Assembly (NCBI GenBank): GCA_965183855.1
Contig: CBCYMI010000008.1
Location: 1 to 64,000 of the forward strand
DNA from: CBCYMI01 sp965183855
Lineage (GTDB): Bacteria; Pseudomonadota; Alphaproteobacteria; Caulobacterales; Maricaulaceae
DNA: 64,000 bases
Direction: 5' to 3'
Below are positions 48,532-58,091 of this stretch, in pieces. How positions within the stretch are numbered: position 1 is the first letter of the stretch; every line of letters begins with the position of its first letter. The notes below the pieces were generated by a model. That model worked only from the letters and a program-made list of their open reading frames with translations, did no database searches and had not been told where the DNA came from. The translations under genes and the position numbers were made by a program.

Positions 48532-51069
48532 TTAAATATCTACAGCAGCTTCCAAAGCATGTGAGATAATAAATTCTCTTCTGGGCTCGACTTCATCTCC
48601 CATTAATTTTGTAAAAAGTGAATCAGCGGTGTCAGCCTCTTTGATTTTTACCTGTAGCAACGTACGCACATTATCATCTAAAGTTGTTTCCCATAATTGT
48701 TCTGGATTCATTTCACCTAGTCCCTTATATCTTTGGATATTCATACCATAACTCCCCGCTGCAATGATTTTTTCAATCAAATCCAAAGGACCATATACGT
48801 TTGATTCTATTGATTTTCGTTTAAAAACTGCCTTTTGCCCATAGGTTTCCTTAAGGGAATCTGTCAATGAAGCAAGTTTGTTTGCTTCGGGTGTCTCTCT
48901 TAATGCAGTATCAAGGATACGTCTCTCTTCAACGCCTCTGACCTGGCGCGTTAAAATAATTCTTTGATGCTCATCCTGGCTTGCTTTCCATCCAGCTTCC
49001 TCTTCATCTGAAAAATAATCCATTCTTTTGGAAAATAGGTTTAGATGGTCAGAAGTAATATTATCAAGGCTTAATGCTCCTGAAAGCATTGCCTGTTCAA
49101 TTATACGAGGTGCTGCACGGTTTTTTAGACGATCAACCAATGCCCCTATCGTTCGTGCCTGCCTTGAAAGTCGGCTTAAATCTTCGCCAATAATCGTCTC
49201 ACCTGATTCCAAAATCAGACTCGATTCCAAAACACCTTCTTCTATTAAATAATCATTGAGTTCTGCTTCATCTTTAACATAACGTGTGCTCCGTCCTTTT
49301 GAAACTTTAAACAATGGAGGTTGTGCAATATAAAGATAACCTCTTTCAACCAATTCTGGCATTTGACGGTAGAAAAATGTTAGCAATAATGTTCGAATAT
49401 GTGCTCCATCAACATCCGCATCTGTCATAATAATTACTTTATGATAGCGTAATTTTTCTATATTAAAATCATCACGACCAATGCTTGTTCCCAAAGCCGT
49501 AATTAAAGTTCCAATTTCCTGACTGGATAGCATTTTATCAAATCGAGCACGTTCAACATTCAAAATCTTGCCTCTTAAAGGCAAGATTGCCTGATTGGCA
49601 CGGTTACGAGCCTGTTTTGCAGATCCTCCAGCAGAATCACCTTCAACTAAAAACAGCTCTGATTGGGCAGGATCTTTATTTTGACAATCTGCCAGTTTCC
49701 CTGGTAATGAAATAATATCAAGCGCTGATTTTCTTCGTGTAAGCTCTCTGGCTTTCCTTGCTGCTTCTCTTGCTTGAGCTGCTTCAATAATTTTCTTCAT
49801 AATCTGGCGTGCCTCGCCTGGGTTTTCTTCAAACCATTCAGACAAACCTTGATTAATTCCACCTTCCACAACAGGACGAACCTCTGATGAAACGAGCTTA
49901 TCCTTTGTTTGAGAAGAAAATTTTGGATCTTCTATCTTAACAGAAATAACAGCTGTTAACCCTTCTCGTGCATCATCTCCTGATAGACTAATCTTTTCTT
50001 TTTTTGATAACCCTGATTGTTGAGCATAATTATTAATCACACGTGTCAAAGCCGCTCTAAATCCAGCAAGGTGAGCACCTCCATCTCGCTGAGGAATATT
50101 ATTCGTAAAACACAACACATTTTCATGATAGCTATTATTCCACCAAAGCGATGCTTCAATACCAACACCATCTCGTATAGTGTTAATGGTAATTGGTTCT
50201 TCAATAAGTGCCGTTTTTGCTGAATCCAAATGCTTTACAAATGCTCTCACTCCTCCTTCATAATGCATTTCTACAGGTTGATAATTATCCTGACGTTGAT
50301 CTTCCAGTATGATTCTAACCCCTGAGTTTAAAAAAGCCAGCTCTCGGAAGCGGTGTTCTAAAGTATGAATATTAAAACTGATTTCTTTAAACACGGTTTC
50401 AGAGGGTAAAAAACGAACACACGTACCTCTGACATATTCTCCTGTTTCAGTTCTGGGAGCTTCTCTTCTGACAGTAAGTTCCGCTTCTGGCTCGCCATGG
50501 CTAAACCGCATATTATGTTCTTTTCCATCCCGCCAAATCGTTAAATCAAGCCAATCTGAAAGCGCGTTTACAACAGAAACACCAACGCCATGAAGACCTC
50601 CAGAAACCTTATAGGAATTTGAATCAAATTTCCCTCCTGCATGCAATTGTGTCATGATTAATTGTGCTGCAGAAATTCCTTCTTCCTCATGAATCTCAGT
50701 TGGAATACCTCTTCCATTATCGTCAATAGAAACAGAACCATCTATATGAAGAATAACCTTAATACGATCACAATATCCAGCTAGTGTTTCATCTATCGCA
50801 TTATCCATCACTTCATAAACCATATGATGCAAACCAGAACCATCTTCTGTATCTCCTATATACATTCCAGGTCGTTTGCGAACAGCATCCAAGCCTTTTA
50901 AAACCTTAATGGAATCAGCGCCATAACTTTCCGATTGCGTTTGCGTGTTTTGTTCTGAGCTCACCACTTGACTTCCTGTTTTAAGTGAATCTTGGTTTTT
51001 CATTGTTGAAGAATTTGAATCTTGATTTTTTATATCCAAATGTTTTTCTGATTCTGGATGATCTGACAT
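48532..51069 (-). CDS. gyrB: DNA gyrase subunit B
   Basis: ATPase subunit of gyrase, which introduces negative supercoils. 845 residues. The GHKL domain has VMDNAIDETLAGYCD, DDNGRGIPTEIHEEEG and VSGGLHGVGVSVVNALS. A transducer follows, then TOPRIM with FLVEGDSAGGSAKQARN (about 470) and MTDADVDGAHIRTLLLTFF. The C-terminal QRYKGLGEMNPEQLW contacts GyrA. The first 45 residues (SNSSTMKNQDSLKTGSQ) are a polar extension before YGADSIKVLKGLDAVRKRPG; GGAG upstream of the ATG supports the long start. Last gene of dnaA-dnaN-recF-gyrB. Intact; main target of coumarin drugs. Confidence 0.97.
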   Translation of the reverse strand: MSDHPESEKHLDIKNQDSNSSTMKNQDSLKTGSQVVSSEQNTQTQSESYGADSIKVLKGLDAVRKRPGMYIGDTEDGSGLHHMVYEVMDNAIDETLAGYCDRIKVILHIDGSVSIDDNGRGIPTEIHEEEGISAAQLIMTQLHAGGKFDSNSYKVSGGLHGVGVSVVNALSDWLDLTIWRDGKEHNMRFSHGEPEAELTVRREAPRTETGEYVRGTCVRFLPSETVFKEISFNIHTLEHRFRELAFLNSGVRIILEDQRQDNYQPVEMHYEGGVRAFVKHLDSAKTALIEEPITINTIRDGVGIEASLWWNNSYHENVLCFTNNIPQRDGGAHLAGFRAALTRVINNYAQQSGLSKKEKISLSGDDAREGLTAVISVKIEDPKFSSQTKDKLVSSEVRPVVEGGINQGLSEWFEENPGEARQIMKKIIEAAQAREAARKARELTRRKSALDIISLPGKLADCQNKDPAQSELFLVEGDSAGGSAKQARNRANQAILPLRGKILNVERARFDKMLSSQEIGTLITALGTSIGRDDFNIEKLRYHKVIIMTDADVDGAHIRTLLLTFFYRQMPELVERGYLYIAQPPLFKVSKGRSTRYVKDEAELNDYLIEEGVLESSLILESGETIIGEDLSRLSRQARTIGALVDRLKNRAAPRIIEQAMLSGALSLDNITSDHLNLFSKRMDYFSDEEEAGWKASQDEHQRIILTRQVRGVEERRILDTALRETPEANKLASLTDSLKETYGQKAVFKRKSIESNVYGPLDLIEKIIAAGSYGMNIQRYKGLGEMNPEQLWETTLDDNVRTLLQVKIKEADTADSLFTKLMGDEVEPRREFIISHALEAAVDI

Positions 51070-51458
51070 TTTGTTTCTTTCTCCAGTATGTTTTATTGTT
51101 TCTCTCTCTTTGTAATGCTAATCTATTTAATCATAAAGCTTTTTTACATAAATTCATTTAACCTCAGGATTTTATAGGCAAATCTTATGCCTTGGTCTGT
51201 CTTCAATAAAAAGGACGTTTAATCTATAAGGCTAGGTTAAAGTATCGAATAAACAAGAAATATTTTTCATAATCAGTTTATATTTAAAATCGTATTTTAT
51301 GTTTCAAAAGGATTATAAACTCCATCATTAAGTTATAATATAAATGAATATAAAAACAAGCAAACAATATATAATATCCAGAACATAGATATTATATGTT
51401 CTGGTCTGGATGTTACTCTATTAAAAAAAAATTTAATGTTCCCTAAAGATAAATGTCT
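51070..51458. other. Intergenic region between recF and gyrB
   Basis: 389 AT-rich bases with no gene or RNA recognised. The distance suggests a separate gyrB promoter; gyrB promoters often sense supercoiling, but nothing specific can be read here. Confidence 0.4.
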
Positions 51459-52859
51459 TTATTTCAAAATCAATTGATGGTTCTTTACTTCATATAAGCT
51501 TGCTGTTTTTAAAAAGGCTTCAAATAAATATTGATCCGTTCCCGTTAACCAAACCTGTCCCTTGATTTCCTCTAATTCTAATACCAAAGCCTTTCTTCTT
51601 TCAGGGTCAAGATGAGCAACCGCTTCATCTAATAATAAAATTGGTGCTAAATCCCACTGAGAAGCAAGCGCTTTTGCTTGTGCTATAAAAATGCCCGTCA
51701 ATAGAGCTTTTTGTTCCCCAGTTGAACAATATTTTGCCAATATTTTCTTTTTCCGATGTGTAACAATAAAATCTGTTTTATGGGAACCAATTAATGTTCT
51801 CTTGGCACTTAAATCTTTCCTTCTTTGTTGCATTAAACACATAAGATAAAATTCTGATAGAATCGTTAAATAATCATGCTCTAATTTGTTTTCTTGTTTT
51901 GTTTTTAACGATGAAGCATTAAAATTATTGGAAGAATCTGAATTATAATTAGAACTTCCTCTATCGCCTTTATGTCTTCCTATCGCGTTTAAATCTGTTT
52001 TTAACTTAAATAGATTTTTATCCTGTTTAACGATTTGAGTTAATAGATAGGATTCCAAATCTCCTTTGAGTGTTAACTCTGATTCTGGAAATATAGACTC
52101 TGCTTTTTTAAGCATTTGGATTTGAAGCTTTGACAAAACATGCAACCGATTCATTACAATTTTTGCTGAAAACTCTGCCATTTGCTGCTCAATACCTGTA
52201 ATCCAGCTTGAATCAGAATGATTTTCTAAAGCTGCCAACCTCTGTCTCATTGCCTTTTCATAAGAAGAAACATAAAAAGCATGGTCTGGAAACCATGCCA
52301 AAACCATTCGATCAAAAAAACGACGCCGATCAGAAGCTCCTCCAACAAACAATCGATCATGTTCTGGAGTTAACCATAAAATAGGGGCAAAATGCTTCAA
52401 AGCAAAATTGGACTCCGTTTTTCCATCAATTCTAATCATACGCTTGTTTATAGCTTGCTTTGAATATCCAATGCCTATCTTTCTAAGTTTTGAACCTAAC
52501 TTTTCAACAGAGGCTTCTGTCTGTTGAGCATTCAAACTTTGAAAATCCAAATCTGGCGTTAAAGAATGATCTGAATATATTAGATCTTGATTCTGATGCT
52601 CACAAAGTTCAATATAAACACTCCATTGAGGAGAAGGCTCCATTGTTTCTTCTGAGATATGTGTTGAAAGCATATCTTCAAATTTTGCTCGCCTTAGCCC
52701 CCTACCAGGAGATAAAAGTGAAATGGCTTCCAAAAGATTCGTTTTCCCAGAACCATTTTCTCCAATTAGAATAATGGTCTTTGGTTCAAAGACAGCCTCA
52801 AAAGATTTATAATTCCGAAAATTATTAAGGATGATTCGTTTTATATAACGCTGTTTCAT
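51459..52859 (-). CDS. recF: DNA replication and repair protein RecF
   Basis: Loads RecA with RecOR at gaps and helps restart forks. Start taken at the ATG at 52859 (MKQRYIKRIILNNFRNYKSF), where homologues begin; an upstream start at 52919 would add 20 atypical residues. Walker A is GENGSGKTNLLEAISLLSPG (about 33-52), then ASDRRRFFDRMV, the signature STGEQKALLTGIFIAQA and Walker B ILLLDEAVAHLD near the end. At 466 residues it is about 90 longer than usual. Much of the excess is an N/S/K-rich block (GSSNYNSDSSNNFNASS) between the coiled region and the YLMCLMQQRRKDL segment, plus a Q-rich stretch near residue 140. Third gene of the dnaA cluster. Confidence 0.94.
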   Translation of the reverse strand: MKQRYIKRIILNNFRNYKSFEAVFEPKTIILIGENGSGKTNLLEAISLLSPGRGLRRAKFEDMLSTHISEETMEPSPQWSVYIELCEHQNQDLIYSDHSLTPDLDFQSLNAQQTEASVEKLGSKLRKIGIGYSKQAINKRMIRIDGKTESNFALKHFAPILWLTPEHDRLFVGGASDRRRFFDRMVLAWFPDHAFYVSSYEKAMRQRLAALENHSDSSWITGIEQQMAEFSAKIVMNRLHVLSKLQIQMLKKAESIFPESELTLKGDLESYLLTQIVKQDKNLFKLKTDLNAIGRHKGDRGSSNYNSDSSNNFNASSLKTKQENKLEHDYLTILSEFYLMCLMQQRRKDLSAKRTLIGSHKTDFIVTHRKKKILAKYCSTGEQKALLTGIFIAQAKALASQWDLAPILLLDEAVAHLDPERRKALVLELEEIKGQVWLTGTDQYLFEAFLKTASLYEVKNHQLILK

Positions 52860-53144
52860 TAAACTATCTGCTCTTTTGAAATCGATCAAAGCAATTACTT
52901 TCAAACGGGTATAAACCATTTAAAATCATGAGCGATTAAACAGAATAAAGCATTTTAATCTCTTAAAACCAAAAATGCTCAGACGCCCTTGCCAGATAAG
53001 GTTAAACTCATCTCAGAAAATATATACAATTAGAAATCTAATTGAAAAACAGAATTATTTTAGCTAAAAGGCACGTATAAAAACCAACAAATAATTATAC
53101 CTGATTTACCTCTCGCTCTCATCACCAGAAAATCAAAAATATCC

Positions 53145-54254
53145 CTAGCCTCTTAAAGGCATTAAAACATATAACACATCTTCATCTCCTGTATCCTTTA
53201 TTAATCCTGGAGATGTCTCATCTGAAAATAAAACCCTGATTTTTTCGCCATTAATCTTATCTGCAACATCTAATAAATAACGAGAGTTAAATCCCAATTT
53301 CATAGAATCCGAATCATATTCTACATTTATCTCTTCTGTCGCCTGTCCACTTTCTGGGTGTCTTACCGCAAGTTCCAGTTTCCCTTTTTCCAAACTGAGT
53401 TTAATCGAACGTGTTTTTTCTATGGAAACCGTAGAAACGCGTTCAACTGCCTGGGAAAACAACGTTTTCTCAACCTGCATTTCCTTATTATTATTTGTTG
53501 GAATAACTCTGTTATATTCGGGAAAATTTCCCTCTATGAGTTTTGACGTCAGTATGATATGGTCAATCTGAAACCGAATCTTGGAATCGCTAACCGCTAT
53601 TTTTACCTCTGCTTCTGGAAAATCACTTAAAAGGCGAACAAGCTCAGAAACCGTCTTGCGAGAAATAATCACACCAGGCATTTTATCCGCACCAGCAGGA
53701 CAGTTCATCTCTGCAAGTGCTAATCTGTGCCCATCTGTTGCAACACTCCTTAATTTCCCTTGATAAATATGAAAATAAATCCCGTTTAAATAATATCTGG
53801 TCTCCTCTTGAGAAATAGCAAACTTCGTCTTATCAATTAAACGTTGCAGATCAATAGTTGAAATTTTAAACTGACAATCCAAACTTTCATCTGAAAGAAT
53901 TGGAAACTCGTCTGCTGGCAAAATTGGTAAGACAAAATTAGATTTGCCAGATTCAATAATTAATCTTAATTGATCTTCTGAAAGACCAATCATGATTTCT
54001 GCGCCTTCTGGTATTTTCCGAACAATTTCATAAAATGTCTGAGCAATCGTTGTTACACTTCCTTCTCGATCAATATCTGCAGAAACCTTCTCAACCATCT
54101 CAACATCCATATCTGTTGCCCATAAAGATAAATGCTGATGGTTAGCTTCAATTAAAATATTAGATAAGATAGGTATTGTATTACGACGCTCAACAACACT
54201 TTGTACATGGCTTAAAGCACGTAATAATGCATTGCGTTCAATCACAAATTTCAT
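53145..54254 (-). CDS. dnaN: DNA polymerase III beta subunit (sliding clamp)
   Basis: Ring-shaped processivity clamp, 369 residues in three repeated domains. Starts MKFVIERNALLRALSHVQSV with VVERRNTIPILSNILIEA. The domain borders TRYYLNGIYFHI and VATDGHRLALAEM are typical, and the C-terminus VLYVLMPLRG matches the family end (x-PMR) that shapes the client-binding pocket. Length is standard and no insertion is seen, in contrast to its neighbours recF and gyrB. Lies between dnaA (239 bases upstream) and recF. Confidence 0.97.
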   Translation of the reverse strand: MKFVIERNALLRALSHVQSVVERRNTIPILSNILIEANHQHLSLWATDMDVEMVEKVSADIDREGSVTTIAQTFYEIVRKIPEGAEIMIGLSEDQLRLIIESGKSNFVLPILPADEFPILSDESLDCQFKISTIDLQRLIDKTKFAISQEETRYYLNGIYFHIYQGKLRSVATDGHRLALAEMNCPAGADKMPGVIISRKTVSELVRLLSDFPEAEVKIAVSDSKIRFQIDHIILTSKLIEGNFPEYNRVIPTNNNKEMQVEKTLFSQAVERVSTVSIEKTRSIKLSLEKGKLELAVRHPESGQATEEINVEYDSDSMKLGFNSRYLLDVADKINGEKIRVLFSDETSPGLIKDTGDEDVLYVLMPLRG

Positions 54255-54493
54255 TTGACGTTTCCATTTCCTATGGTTAGACCTTGTTTGCCTCTTATGA
54301 TTAAGCCAGATTACAGAGATTTATAGCGATATTCAATATTAAAAAATAATTGTTCTGGTTTTTGTTCAATCCATTTTTGTTCAATCCATATTTCTATAAA
54401 CTGACAAGCTGAAAATCCAGCTTAGAATCAATTATGTGAAATATTTTAAACTTCCCTGGCTAAAATTTATCCTGATTCTTGTCAAATTGTAAA

Positions 54494-56011
54494 TCAAGGC
54501 TTCATTAAACGAGCTTTAAGCTGATCAATGTCTGCAAGAATGGCTTCATCACTCTCCATTAAGGATTCGATCTTGCGAATTGCATGGATTACGGTCGTAT
54601 GATCTCTACCACCAAACCTGCGACCTAAATCTGGCAAAGATCTCGTCGTTAATATTTTTGCAAGATACATCGCAATTTGTCTTGGACGAGCAACAGAACG
54701 AACGCGTCTTGAAGATAAAAGATCCGTCATACAAAGGGTGTAATATTCAGCAACTGTCTTTTGAATTTCATCTACAGTAATTCTTTTATGCTCAGTTCTT
54801 ATATAATCACTTAAAGATTCCTTTGTCGCTTGTAAAGTTACTTCTCTGCCAAGCATGGCTGTTTTAGCAATGATCCGGTTTAAGACACCAAATAACTCTC
54901 TTGGGCTTCCAACAATTCTAGATGCAAGGAAATCTCTTACACTTTCTGGGATGTTTAATCCAGGATAAGCCCCTACTGACAGCATTTCAATGCGAGAATT
55001 CAGCATTTTACGCCTTAAATCCAGGTCTGGCTTGTTAACATCACAACTAAGACCACCCGATAAATAAGATTTTAGCCTATTATCAACACTCTCCAATGCT
55101 GCCGCAGACCGATCTGCGGTTAACACAACCTGATGCCCTCTATCTAACAACGCAACCAGTGTGTGCATAAATTCCTCTTGTGTAGAGGTCTTTCCTGAAA
55201 GCATATGAATATCATCCAAAAGAAAAAGGTCTACATTTCTTAATTGATCCTTAAATAAGGAAATATTACCAAAGCGAATCGCTTTAATAAATGAATTTAA
55301 AAAGCGTTCTGCCGTCATATAAAGACAGCGACGTTCCAGATTTAATCGATTTGCTTCATGTGCTATTGCATTTAATAAATGCGTCTTGCCACATCCATAA
55401 ACCCCATAAATATAAACAGGATTAAATCCATTATCTCCTCCTCTTGCGACACGCCTTGCAACTGCACAGGCAACCTCATTTGCCTCCCCAACAATAAAGG
55501 TATCGAATGTCATTGCTTTTTGTAAGGAAGAACCCAAAGCTGAACTGGATCCTATAATAGAAGATTCTTCTTTCTGTCTATTATAGCCAGAACTAGAAAC
55601 AGGCTGTTTTATATCATCTTGGTGTGCTTTTTTCTGAGATGATTTCAATGGATCTGGTTTATCCTGACTATTCCTAACTGAAAAAGCAATATTCATATTT
55701 TGCTCTAACATCTCTGATTTCGTAACCTTATACGATTTGTAATATTCTTTTGTAAATTGTTTCCAGTATTTCCGTATCTGTTCTCCATAATGTGTTCTTA
55801 CCCAATTTCTAATAAATACATTAGGAGCACAGACAGAAACTTCTTGATTCTTTTGAAGACATATATCCAAACGGATAATCCAAGCTTTAAACTCTTGCTC
55901 CCCAATATTCTTTCTCAGAGCTTCTTTTGTTTTGTCCCAGATCTGTTTAGTTCCAGTTAAAAGGGTATGATGATTATTTATATCATGAGTTTCAGAAGTA
56001 TTCTGGAACAC
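54494..56011 (-). CDS. dnaA: Chromosomal replication initiator DnaA
   Basis: Binds DnaA boxes at oriC and opens the DNA. Start taken at GTG 56011 because GGAGGT (complement of 56019-56024) lies 7 bases upstream; the earlier GTG at 56020 overlaps that site. About 505 residues. Domain I is IWDKTKEALRKNIGEQEFKAW. Domain II is a polar linker (about 115-170). The AAA+ domain has TFDTFIVGEANEVACAVA, Walker A YGVYGCGKTHLLNAIAHE (family usually GGVGLGKTH) and Walker B LFLLDDIHML. Domain IV has the signature GRDHTTVIHAIRKIESL. First gene of the dnaA-dnaN-recF-gyrB group, facing a 1.2-kb AT-rich gap. Confidence 0.96.
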   Translation of the reverse strand: MFQNTSETHDINNHHTLLTGTKQIWDKTKEALRKNIGEQEFKAWIIRLDICLQKNQEVSVCAPNVFIRNWVRTHYGEQIRKYWKQFTKEYYKSYKVTKSEMLEQNMNIAFSVRNSQDKPDPLKSSQKKAHQDDIKQPVSSSGYNRQKEESSIIGSSSALGSSLQKAMTFDTFIVGEANEVACAVARRVARGGDNGFNPVYIYGVYGCGKTHLLNAIAHEANRLNLERRCLYMTAERFLNSFIKAIRFGNISLFKDQLRNVDLFLLDDIHMLSGKTSTQEEFMHTLVALLDRGHQVVLTADRSAAALESVDNRLKSYLSGGLSCDVNKPDLDLRRKMLNSRIEMLSVGAYPGLNIPESVRDFLASRIVGSPRELFGVLNRIIAKTAMLGREVTLQATKESLSDYIRTEHKRITVDEIQKTVAEYYTLCMTDLLSSRRVRSVARPRQIAMYLAKILTTRSLPDLGRRFGGRDHTTVIHAIRKIESLMESDEAILADIDQLKARLMKP

Positions 56012-56026
56012 GGAATACACCTCCGT
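56011..56026 (-). promoter_or_regulatory. Ribosome binding site deciding the dnaA start
   Basis: On the minus strand CGGAGGT is followed by 7 bases and GTG at 56011. The alternative GTG at 56020 lies inside this site and so cannot be served by it. This sets the start three codons downstream of the longest frame. Confidence 0.8.
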
Positions 56027-57221
56027 TTATATTATTAATAAAATGAACATTTACCTGACCAAAGTCAGACGGCTATATTTTTACGAATGCAGATTCTGTA
56101 TCTTACCTACTCCCCAAGAGTTAAACAGGAGCAAAAATAGCACCAATATGGCTCTGACATTCTTCTACATCTTACTCATTCTTCTACACCTTACCCATCT
56201 CGGTTAGATGCATTCATATTTTTGTTAGTATAATTATGGCTATGTGCCAATTATTATATGGCTTAGTATATTATTTTGAAAACAGACTTAAAATTTATTT
56301 ATTTTTACACAGAGCAAAATTCTTAACTATTTGCTAAACAATTTGCCTTTTTTAAAGATATAAAAAAGATCATAACGAAAAAATCTAATTCAAGCTTAAA
56401 AATGCCAGATTCCAATCTTCTAAAAAGACAATTTTTTCTAAATGCCAGTCCAGAACCATATTTGCTACTCAAATTTTGTTTTATAACAAATCTGTGTTTC
56501 TCTATGGTGCCCTTTATTTAAAAAAATTCAATCCCCTAAAATAAATTTTTATCTGTTGACAAACCAGATTTTTGCTCAAACAAAAAAAAAGTATCGAGAC
56601 TATAAGGACTTGCAGAAGGGCTCTCTTGAAAAAAAAAAAATAAAAAAAATATTTTTTTTGAAAAGATCTTTTTACAGACTATTTTTTCTATGTTTTCACT
56701 TTGTATGCTAATAATTTTCTTCAATATGCATTTTTTAGCCTTGGTTATAATATAATATATATATAATAATCAAAAATTTATAGTATAACCTCTATTATTC
56801 TTACTTATATAGAAAATAGTCTAAAAAATGCAATATCTATATTTAATCAGATTATGATTGATAAACAAATTACATGTTAAAATACTATGTGCTTATTTCT
56901 CGAATATCTAAAAAAAATTCAAACATTCTGGTCAATCAACCAAAACAATAAACACTCGGTAGAAACTTTAAAAAAATAACCCATATTAAGTTTATATTCT
57001 AATCACCCAATTATGATTTTATCTATAAAATACAGATTATATTAAAACCATTCATTTAGAAAATAAAAGCTGCTTTTATAGCAAGTCTAAATCCCATCTT
57101 AAATATCCAAAATTTACTTAAAATCATATAATATGCTTCTATTTTTTAAACCCGAATTATAGGCTGGAAACATAATTACCAAACTCATGAAAAAATATAT
57201 GGCTTGTTAACTCGACCTGTT
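56027..57221. other. Long AT-rich gap upstream of dnaA: dnaA promoter and candidate oriC
   Basis: About 1.2 kb without a credible gene. Features seen: a 19-bp tandem direct repeat (units 56159-56177 and 56178-56196, ATTCTTCTACAYCTTACYC); one weak DnaA-box-like TTTTACACA near 56310; an 18-bp perfect palindrome A8TAT8 at 56642-56659 next to the palindrome AAAAGATCTTTT (56661-56672); and long A/T runs that would melt easily. No cluster of consensus TTATNCACA boxes is visible, so an origin is only a candidate based on position beside dnaA and extreme AT content. The frame at 56536-56724 is low-complexity and rejected as a gene. Confidence 0.4.
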
Positions 57222-57842
57222 TTATTTCTTTACAGCTCTTTTTATTCTAGAGACCATCTGCTCTATCGTTGAGTTAGGAGAAAGCACAAGCGCAAGCTTA
57301 CCTTGCCGATTCATTAAAAAAAATAAGCTTGTATGGTCAACAAGATATTCACTTAAAGACTCATCATCCCGTTTACTATAATGCACTTTATATGCGTTTG
57401 TCATCGCCCTTACTTGCTCAACACTACCTGTATATCCAATTAAATGTTCTGGGAATCCATTCGATTGAATATAATCAGATAATAATTCTGGTCTATCTCT
57501 TTGTGGATCAACACTTACAAAAATAGGTTGTATTTTATTTTTTAGAGAGCTAAGTTCATCTAAAACAAGTTTCATGATCTGCAAACTCATCGGACAGACA
57601 TCAGGGCAATATGTATAGCCAAAATAGATTAGGGAATAATGCCCCAAAAGATCTTTTTCTGTTACTCTTTCTCCTAAATGATTAATCATATTAAAAGCCC
57701 CCCCAACCGTGACAACTTCCAGCTTTGATTGCTCTTTTTGTTCTGTTCTCTCTGAATCTTCAGAATTAATTTTACAAGATAGCAGAATTAAACTCAAAGC
57801 AAGATATAAAATTGTTCCAAAATATTGTTTATATTTTCTCAT
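57222..57842 (-). CDS. senC: SCO1/SenC family copper chaperone, probable lipoprotein
   Basis: Thioredoxin-fold protein helping insert copper into cytochrome c oxidase. 206 residues. The N-terminus YLALSLILLSCKINSEDSE is a lipoprotein signal with cysteine at about residue 23. Copper ligands are CPDVC in FGYTYCPDVCPMSLQIM (about 77-81) and the His in DHTSLFFLMNRQGK (about 171). VSVDPQRDRPELLSDYI is typical. AAAGGA lies before the ATG. It is divergent from the regB relic, a neighbourhood known from Rhodobacter where senC/prrC and the RegBA genes cluster. That context supports both assignments. Intact. Confidence 0.94.
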   Translation of the reverse strand: MRKYKQYFGTILYLALSLILLSCKINSEDSERTEQKEQSKLEVVTVGGAFNMINHLGERVTEKDLLGHYSLIYFGYTYCPDVCPMSLQIMKLVLDELSSLKNKIQPIFVSVDPQRDRPELLSDYIQSNGFPEHLIGYTGSVEQVRAMTNAYKVHYSKRDDESLSEYLVDHTSLFFLMNRQGKLALVLSPNSTIEQMVSRIKRAVKK

Positions 57843-58091
57843 AACTATATTTCCTTTTGCACGATCTTAACCTGGATATTCCATGAGATTTTATTAAGTT
57901 AAATAACTCTCAAATCCCGAATATCAATGCCATCTTACATATCCTCGTTCAATCTGTAAACTCTCTTTGAGCTTTCTAGCATTGCATAGTCTTTTTATAA
58001 CAAAAATAGAACTTGTTATAATCAAAAAGCCATTCAGAAAACAAAAACAATCATATTTTTATCGATCAATCATATAATATCTCTAAACTAT

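Noticed and set aside
56536..56724. 62-codon minus-strand frame upstream of dnaA
   Set aside because: Almost only Lys/Phe/Ile codons from A/T runs; no ribosome site.
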